Assembly: GCA_964035015.1 (NCBI GenBank)
Contig: OZ035997.1
Span: forward strand, 29,997,567-30,061,566
Length of the DNA: 64,000 nucleotides
Direction: 5' to 3'
Source of the DNA: Corallium rubrum
Lineage: Eukaryota; Cnidaria; Anthozoa; Scleralcyonacea; Coralliidae
In this document: positions 35,001 through 43,807 of the stretch, piece by piece
Layout: every line of letters begins with the position of its first letter
How positions within the stretch are numbered: the first letter of the stretch is position 1
The notes under the pieces: generated by a model
Seen by the model: the letters and a program-made list of their open reading frames with translations, nothing else
Told to the model about the DNA's origin: nothing
The model's database searches: none
Position numbers and translations under genes: made by a program

Positions 35001-38000
35001 AACCGGGATGAAAATGTCCATGTAATCGTTTTCATCCAGGCAAACCGGGCTGAAAAACTGTTGAACTCGCTTCAATACGCGTTCGTTTACTTGACTGTGT
35101 GAATAAATAGTGTTGAAAGGAACGGAAGTCTTACCCAGGGGCGCCGGAGCCACGGGGGCAGCGGGGGCAGCTGCCCCCCCCCCCTGCCCTCACAGCGCGG
35201 GGGCAGCACGGGGGCAACCAATTGCCCTTTCTCGTAAGAGGAATATTTTCTACAGGAATTGCCATTTGTATTATATATTGTAGTAAATAATTTTGTATTA
35301 ATGCCTCAAATGACTCATAAGCTAACTTATTACGGCAGACTATGCAGAGGCAGCAAACTAATTTTGTCTTGGGTTAGCTGTGTCCAACCTCTTTCTCAGG
35401 GCGTTTTTGAAATTTGGAGGGTGGGAAAAAGCCCTGGAATCGGCCAGTAACAGCACCCAAAAATACTGGGTGTAATAAATTAGCAATTTAGTTTAGTATG
35501 CAAAATCACTCTGAATAATGGCAGCCCCGTGGGAGAAGTTCATTGTAATGGCGGTCCTATTTGTCCCGTTGGCGGTCCTGTTGAAGCTATTTGGTCATTA
35601 CTGGCACAAAACTATGCATAAATATGTTTCACGAGGAATGTTTAAGATAAGCAATCAACCAATGAAAATGTCGAATCCAACAGCCGATGTCAGAACCTTT
35701 TCCCACCTTACCAATTTTAAAAAGGCCCTGAGAACGAGGTTGACCTGTGTCTTGTGCCCAGACTTTTTTCACGTGGTGGCAATCTCGTACCCAGAGCCTG
35801 CGATCCTTTTAAGGATCGCAGGCTCTGGGTACGAGATTGACGTGGTGGGTGTTTTCTGATTCATTAAAGTTGCCATGTTTTCTTAATTAAAGGTAACAAG
35901 ACGCCTGGTCAGGCGTTCACTCGGGATACTGCAAAATCACAGTGCTATGAAGGTCTAAAAGTCTATTAAACACATTGGTCACAGACAAAAGTCAAAACGC
36001 AATCCAATTCTCCGATAGAAAACACAATTTGCAATAACAAAACACGATTGCCTTTATTTATTAACGTATTTCCACACAACGGCGTGTGCGATTGTAAGTG
36101 TATATAATATCAAGATCCTTGCCGACATTACTGACCAATAGCTATGTCTGTGAACACACAGAACACATCCGAGACGAGTGATCAGACAAGAAAAGAAAAG
36201 GAAAGCAAAGAAAGAATGTATTATTTCCACACATGTACAGCGTTCAATATGTCAAGTCTCTTCGCCTTATTACACAGCTTCATGTTTACCTAGAAAGTGT
36301 CACTTGCAAGTTCACTTAATGAACGGCGTGTGCGATTGTAAGTGTATATAATAATATCAAGATACTTGCCAGCGACATTACTGCCCAATAACTATGTCTG
36401 TGAACAAACAAATCACATCCGAGACGAGAAAGCTCACTCATTCAGTCGAAAAGAAAGAAGGCAATGGTTAGTCACATGCCTCAGTTTCGCAAAGTTTACT
36501 GGTCAATATCGCCAGCGGCCGCGCGGAGGACTAATAACGCGTCGCAAAAAAATAAAAATAAAAATAAAAATAATAAAAATAAGAATCGCGAAACCTAGAC
36601 TCGGCTACCACAGTAGCCCGAGTAATTAGGAATGTAGCATCAATATGTACAATTCAGTCGTTGAATTTTCTTTCTGAATACATTGTCATTCATCATATTA
36701 TACCGTTATGCTTTTTGGTTATTTTATGCTATAGAGAAAGATTGGCAAACATTTACCACGTGCAAAAATTAATGCTGATAAAAAGTGCCCTTTTTATATG
36801 GCTGCCCCCGCCACCTTAAGTAGCTTCCGGCGCCCCTGGTCTTACCAAAGGTGCCGATGGAAGAGAAGGCCGTCATTGTTGGGTAGAGAAAGGACTTCCT
36901 GTGTTTTAACGCGTCCCAAATCCGAGGCGAGATCTCCAGAAAAGAAATCGACGGAAAAGAATGCGAGGTCTCGGGCAGCATACAAATACCGTGTGGTGGG
37001 AGGAATGTCTGGGATAAGACGAGCAACAACAAACGAATACGATGAACAGTAGATGACTGTTTTTTCTTTAATGAATGAAGTAAACACACAACAAATTAAG
37101 ACAATGCACTACTCCTGCCAACAGGGCCTACGCCTGAGAGGGCAAAATCTAGCAAAATATCCTTTGCGACGACAATTGAAACAGACGACATTCAAAAATG
37201 ACGTTGGAAGGTGGAATAAGGCGGCGATAGGGCCCCAAGGATCGCAGAGCCATAAGCCCCCCTGTCAGATACGGCGAGTACGCTGAAGCTGATAAAACGC
37301 GCGCTTGGCATATATGGGGTAATTTAAAACTAACCAACACATGGTATATACGGGAGTGGATTAAACTTAGCCAACACATGGCATATACGGTCAATACGGG
37401 GGTAAAATTAAGTTTGCCAACACATGGCATATACGAGGGAAAGTGAACCTTGCCAACACATGGCATATAGAGGGGAATTTAAACTTACCAACACATGGCA
37501 TACGGGGGGAATTTAAAATTTGCCACCACATGGCATATATGGGAGGACTATTTAGACTGGGCTTTTTTTGGTCTTCTGGGGTTGGGGGGGTTGGGGGGGC
37601 GGAAAGTGGTCGCGGTTTAATATCTCAGAAAGGATTTATGCTATAGACGTGAAACTTAGTATGCTGATAGAGCATTCAAAAATATTTTATTTTTATTGAT
37701 GAAACCCCAAATGTTACGTATCTATGACGCCATTGGTGACGTCATACATAAAAATACAACAAAGTGAAATTACAACAAATTGAAATACAGCCAAATAATA
37801 GACAAGAAAAACTCTCCAGTCAAATATTATTTTATTATTACTGTAGTTAGAGCCAGTCTAAAGAAGATAAAACTATAAAACTTAAAAATTTAGGAAGAAT
37901 CTGGTTTATTTTTGGTTTATGGCCGTTGAGTTAATGGACCTTTTCACCAATAGCGGCGCCATCTTGAATTCGCAATGCATTGTGGTCTATCCAGGGATAA

Positions 38001-41000
38001 GCTCAATTAAAAGGTTGATTGCTTAGTGTTGAGACATAAAGCAATAGTTCTCGTACGTATAAGGATACATTTGTCATGAATCTGTCCTTGACAATTATTA
38101 TATTTAGATATTGCTGCCACGAAAGTATTTATAAAGAAAAAATTACCGCATTGTGTCTGAACACTACGCAATCGCCCTTTTAATGGAGCTTGTTACCCTG
38201 AATAGACCATAATGCATTGCGAAGATGGCGCCGCTATTGGTGAAAAGGTCTATTGTTGTGAGAAGAAGGTAAATGTTATATTCATTAATCAAGATTTATT
38301 GTTCTATTTTCTATTTTTATATATTATCTGAAGTATCCTATGAGGATCCGTATCTTTAAAAGCTATTTTTCGTAAAAATTAAACTGATGATGTTACTGTA
38401 TGACGTCATTGTTCCGCCATTTTGGATTCCGCCATATTGGATTTGAGACGTCATTAGATGAACTTAAATAACACAAAATATTCATGTAATTATATTAAAA
38501 ATACTAAAGTTAATCAAATACTCAAAAAAACCTAAAAAACCCCTAAATTAAACCAGAATTTCGAAATTTTTGCCACAAACGTCATCAAAAACGTGTTGCT
38601 ATGGCAACACTAATTAGTGTAAAAACAATTTTTAATACACGGAAATGTTCCGCAACACTAGACATGAAAAGTCACAAAATTTTAAATACTCGAAAAGTTA
38701 CAAAGTTTTAAATTCGCGGCGAGCAGGTTCCGCCCCCCTCCTCCCCCAAGTCTAGATATGGTTAAGAAAGGTTAACCCTTTATGGCCCAGTAGTCACTCC
38801 ACTGACGAGTAAAATCGTCTGGCGTTAGCCAGAGTAAAATACTAAAGACATCGTTGGGCGATAAAGCGTTAACTTGCTCACTGGTAGATAGGTGTCCGTT
38901 TCCGCGGGGTGTCCGCTTATAAGGAGTTGTAACTCCGTTAATAGGTGTTCCACTGTATATGCAACAAATTTAGTTAATTAAAGTTGTTTTTGGACAAGAC
39001 TCAACAAACCAACCGATCAACTATTTTAAACCGACAATTTAATGTTATTGCATGTCGACTGCTTTGAAAAAAGCATGTTATATAAACTTCAAAACCGAAA
39101 AGAAAATTGAAATATTTTGAATGAATCGAAAATTAATGTTTGTAATTTATTAAGTTTAAACTTTCCAACCTCGTTTCCAGGGCCTCTTTGAAATTGGGAG
39201 GGTGGGAAAAAGCCCTTGCAGAATCATTCTGAGTAATGGCAGTCCCGTGGGAGAAGTGGCGTTCCTATTGGTCCCGATGGCCGTCCCGAACTCCCGTTGA
39301 AGCCACTTGATTAACTGGCACAAAACTACGCATAGTTATGTTTCACGAAAAATATATAACAAAATCAATTAACCAACGAAAATGCGTAGTCCACCAGCCG
39401 ATGCCAGCGCCTTTTTCCCGCTCTACTGGCCAATTTCAAAAAGATCCTGCTTGTACAGCAAAACATAAGCAGAAGTTACAGAATTTTAAGTTTTCTACAA
39501 GTTTTCTTTAACACTAGCTTATGTTTTCAGGATATCTCCAGAGTCTGTACGATGGAGTTTAGTGAAACAAAAAGTTGAGAAAGCGGAGAACGAGTTGAAA
39601 AGAATTGCTAAGTACAACAAGAAACCAATGGTCTATGAAGAATTAGAATCGCCAAGTGAAAAACAATCTTCATCTTTTGTGGATCTCTTTGCAACTCGGC
39701 AACTTACGAAATGCACATTGCTGTCGTGTTTTATTTGGTAGGTATGGTCGCAGTTTTGTTGCTATATTCGAAGAAATGTTGTAGCTTTAAAATATAGTTT
39801 AGGGAACAACCGCAAGAATGGCTGTTTTTTGATAACTAATGCAAAAAAATCCTACGATTAGAAAAACCACAGTTGATAATCGGAGCGACTTAATAGCGAG
39901 CCGCACAGTTGCTATTAAAAGCACAAAATGCGGACAAACAAACCGAAATCGACTCTCAAGGATTCAAAATGAACGTTTTTCTATTGTTGGCAACTCTGGA
40001 AACTCCGCTAAAGTCTTTGGTCTATCTTTTTGTTCGGCTTTATGCATTTCTGTGCACGGTGCACGGTCACTGAACACATTGTATTTTAGTAAAATGAACG
40101 AATTGTCCAATAGCAACGTTTTAGTTCAATCACTCAACCGTGCTATTTAAATATTAATAAACCTAAAACAAAGGTTGTGCACGGTGTAAGGTGCGGTTCA
40201 ACATAAAATCACAGCTCATTATAGGCGCTTTGAAGTTTGCCGAGTTTCCAGACCCTATCTCGATTGACTATGGTAGAGGGAAGGAGTTGTCTTACTTCTC
40301 CATTCTAGACTAGCCTGAGAAAACAGCCGCCTCTTCTCGCAAAAACTAAGCTTTAACTTTGTTATTTCAGACAGGAATGATGTCGGATTTACCACCCTTA
40401 GCTGCCCGTACATGTAACATTCACTTCACGTACCCTTAGCTGCCCGTACATGTGACATTCACGTTACCACTCTTAGCTGCCCGTACATTAGCCTGGTACC
40501 CTGGCCCAATTTTCAAAAGAAATATGGGCCAGGTAACCACTAATTTAATCAATTATACAAATTTCAACAATTTTCCAGACTTTACGCAAAATTTATTGAA
40601 ATTTGTATACTGTATACCAGAAATTCATAAAGCTTAAATATACCAAATACCCGAATTTCAAAGTAAATATACTGTATACCCGATTTAAAAACCCCTTAGA
40701 TACCGTATACCCCCTGGCCGACCCCATTTATGTATAAACATAAAATGTATAATTACAATTTTCAAATTATGTACATATACAATGTGATGTAGATTTATAC
40801 AATATAGATATACGTATGTGTTATATAGAGCGGATATATAATATGCATAATTAGTGTTGCACTGTATGTTGAGAGATAAACTGTGTTTACTCTCTCGGCT
40901 AGCCAGTAACATAGTGAGATCGTAGTTTTGATGTCACCTAGCACGCCTATCCATGTTAACGCTGTGCGACAATCGTTTCATGCTCTTGACAGTCTTGTTC

Positions 41001-43750
41001 AACGTTTCTTGTTTTTTTGTTCAGGTTTGTGGAGGCTGCTGTATACTATGGAATTGGATTCAGCTCGATCAATCTCGGTGTAAACATGTATCTCAGTTTT
41101 TTCATTATTAATTCCGTGGATTTACCATCCATCCCAATCGCCATATGGGCCATGAACAGGTGAATATGAAAGTAATGCCATTTAGAGAAATTATCAATGG
41201 AAAAACTGAAAAGTGAATTGTTTTAATTGGTAAATTAATTTGGATATATTAAACAGGGTTTTCTTTCACACGAAATTTTTGGGCAGTTGGCATAAAGGAA
41301 GTTCTGTCAAAAAAATAATTACTTTAAATAAAAGTTCCTTGAAAACGTTAATAGTTTTACAATACCTTCTCTCCAATTTGAAAAATGACGTCATAATTCT
41401 CGTAATTCAAGCTGCCATTTTGAGTTTGCAGAACAGCTTAATTTTGATGAGTGTACTGCGGAATTTCCTTTTTTATTTGACGCTATATATCGTCAAAGTC
41501 AGGCAGGCTAAAGTCAGGTTAAAATTGACGATATGACGTCCAAATTGCATGCAAAGAAAGTTCTGCTGTACATTAAAAGTGAGCTGTTATTCAGACTTAA
41601 AAATGGCGGCATAAAATACGAAAATGATAACGTCATTTCTCGAGTATGAGAGCAGATATCGTGAAAGTAAACTATCAACATTACCAAACATGACATTTAA
41701 ATTACTTTCATTTAAAAGTTATTTTATTTGACTGAAGTTCCCCTTTAAGTATTGTCCTTTTAACTAAATACAATACAATACAATACAATACAATACAATA
41801 CAATACAATACAATACAATACAATACAATACAATACAATACAATGCAATGCAATGCAATGCAATGCAATGCAATGCAGTGCAGTGCAGTGCAGTGCAGTG
41901 CAGTGCAGTGCAGTGCAGTGCAGTGCAGTGCAGTGCAGTGCAGTGCAGTGCAGTGCAGTGCAGTGCAGTGCAGTGCAGTGCAGTGCAGTGCAGTGCAGTA
42001 CGAGATAAATACGAGATTTTGTTCGACCGGCGAAAAGTTTGGAAATATAACATTTACACAACCGAAGAAGTTTACTTTCTTTCCGTTCATATGACACCTG
42101 ATGTTTTTCTTTCTTTCTTTTTGTCTGAAGTCCAAGAATAGGCAGAAAGTGGACAACGCTGCTTGGAATGCTCTTAGCTTCAATAACATCCTTTGCCGCA
42201 GTGATATTTGAAATGTTTCAAACAGAAGAAAGCGCCAGTGATGGTACGTTTGGTTGAAGATATATGTTTTTATTATAAATATAAAATTATATTTTCCGTG
42301 TTTCTATAGAGTTATAGAAACACGAGGGGAAGTTTGGGATAACGAAAAATTACAGAGTAATTTTGTGTTTTACTTTTATAAAATAACCCGTCAAAAATAG
42401 ATTATTCCAAATAAAAAAGCGTAAATTCTCATTGACGTAGTGGATGGCGTATAATGGTGTTTCTGTACAAATTTTAATTAGAACGATGGCGTATTGGATG
42501 GCGTAATCTATCCATGTTTTCCATAGAGTTATAGAACACCGCTTTTAACCAATCATCGCTTGCATTTTCAAAATGTTATTTTGAAAAAATATAAGCTCTA
42601 AAGCTTCTTTTTCAGGAAAATTAATTAGATGCAACTTGAAAAAAATAGATTAGATGCAAGTATTCGCAGCTCAGCGTGAGCCCGTTCCTGTGATGACTAT
42701 TTCCAGTGCTTCCCAAGCTCATACATTAGACAACGGGCCACAGGTGAGTATGTAAAGATTTACACGTCCCCGGTTTATAACAACTAATTTAGGACCTCGG
42801 TCGGTTCACGGGTGACACGTGCTGTTGGCGCGCTGTCTCTGACCAAAAGTTAAGCCCGGTTAGACAGGGTTAGTACTTGGATGGGTGACCACTTGGGAAT
42901 GCATGAGCCCGTTGTCAAGCTTGGGATTGATGTGATTTGTGAATAGAATTTGGTAGTTGATGTCTCCTGTGCTTCGAGGGTTTTTCGCCGGGTTCGACGG
43001 GTACCTTCTGTGTCGTATACCTTCGATACGACGGCCACGTTAATCTGCGTCCTTCGCAATTCAGCTAGTCATGGTTGCAATTAAGTAAGGATGCCCCCAG
43101 TCTCACATTGTAAATATATTTAATGTAATGTAAATAGACATAAATGCATATAATTACAAATTAGACCTGAAAAGCCCTGAGGGGGGGATCTAAAATAAAA
43201 TTATATTGTACTGTTTTCCTCTCTCTATAAAATCAACACCTACATCTGTGATCCGTGGTCTGAACTGTGTCGTACCTTCGATATGGCCACGTTGATCTGC
43301 GTCCTTCGCAATTCAGCCACAATAATAATAATAATAATAATAATAACAATAACAATAACAATAACAATAACAATAACAATAACAATAACAATAACAATAA
43401 CAATAACAATAACAATAACAATAACAATAACAATAACAATAACAATAACAATAACAATAACAATAACAATAACAATAACAATAACAATAACAATAACAAT
43501 AACAATAACAATAACAATAACAATAACAATAACAATAACAATAACAATAACAATAACAATAACAATAACAATAACAATAACAATAACAATAACAATAACA
43601 ATAACAATAACAATAACAATAACAATAACAATAACAATAACAATAACAATAACAATAACAATAATAATAATATTAATAATAGTAATAGTAATAGTAATAG
43701 TAATAGTAATAGTAATAGTAATAGTAATAGTAATAGTAATAGTAATAGTA

Positions 43751-43807
<57 letters not shown>

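Larger units (their letters stand above)
35136..36838. mobile_element. hAT element (non-autonomous) with perfect 8-bp target duplication
   Basis: Ends CAGGGGCGCCGGAGC and GCTTCCGGCGCCCCTG; GTCTTACC precedes (35128-35135) and follows (36839-36846). The left part is G/C-rich (GGGGGCAGC repeats). Interior: a dispersed repeat copy (35384-35755), a 60-bp palindrome, and a ~100-bp direct duplication (36079-36180 and 36322-36426, GGCGTGTGCGATTGTAAGTG). No transposase recognised. Confidence 0.92.
34426..38955. mobile_element. 4.5-kb element with pogo/Tc1-like ends in SLC22 intron 3
   Basis: The left end CAGTCGAACCCCTATTAAG and the right end, whose inverse is CAGTGGAACACCTATTAACG, match and are each flanked by TA. 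Followed inward by GGGGTGTCCGCTTA on the left and its inverse TAAGCGGACACCCC on the right. TA duplications and CAGT.GAAC ends fit the pogo/Tc1/mariner group. No transposase was found; the interior contains a hAT-like element, a minisatellite and MITEs. It could also be two solo ends. Confidence 0.6.

Noticed and set aside
37320-37545. CRISPR-like regular repeat
   Set aside because: Units and gaps are related and variable in length, and the sequence is animal intron DNA.
41708-42189. Open frames LHCTALHC / QCSAVQCS
   Set aside because: Translation of the pentanucleotide array.
42670-42743. Possible extra SLC22 exon with good CAG acceptor and CAG|GTGAGT donor
   Set aside because: It would shift the frame: exon 6 ends in phase 1 and exon 7 begins in the matching phase only when this piece is skipped. 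Skipping it also gives the standard family length. It could still be a rare poison exon.
42850-42900. Functional 5S rRNA gene
   Set aside because: Only the internal promoter region resembles 5S rRNA; the 5' third and the terminator are not there. The same holds at 51590-51640.
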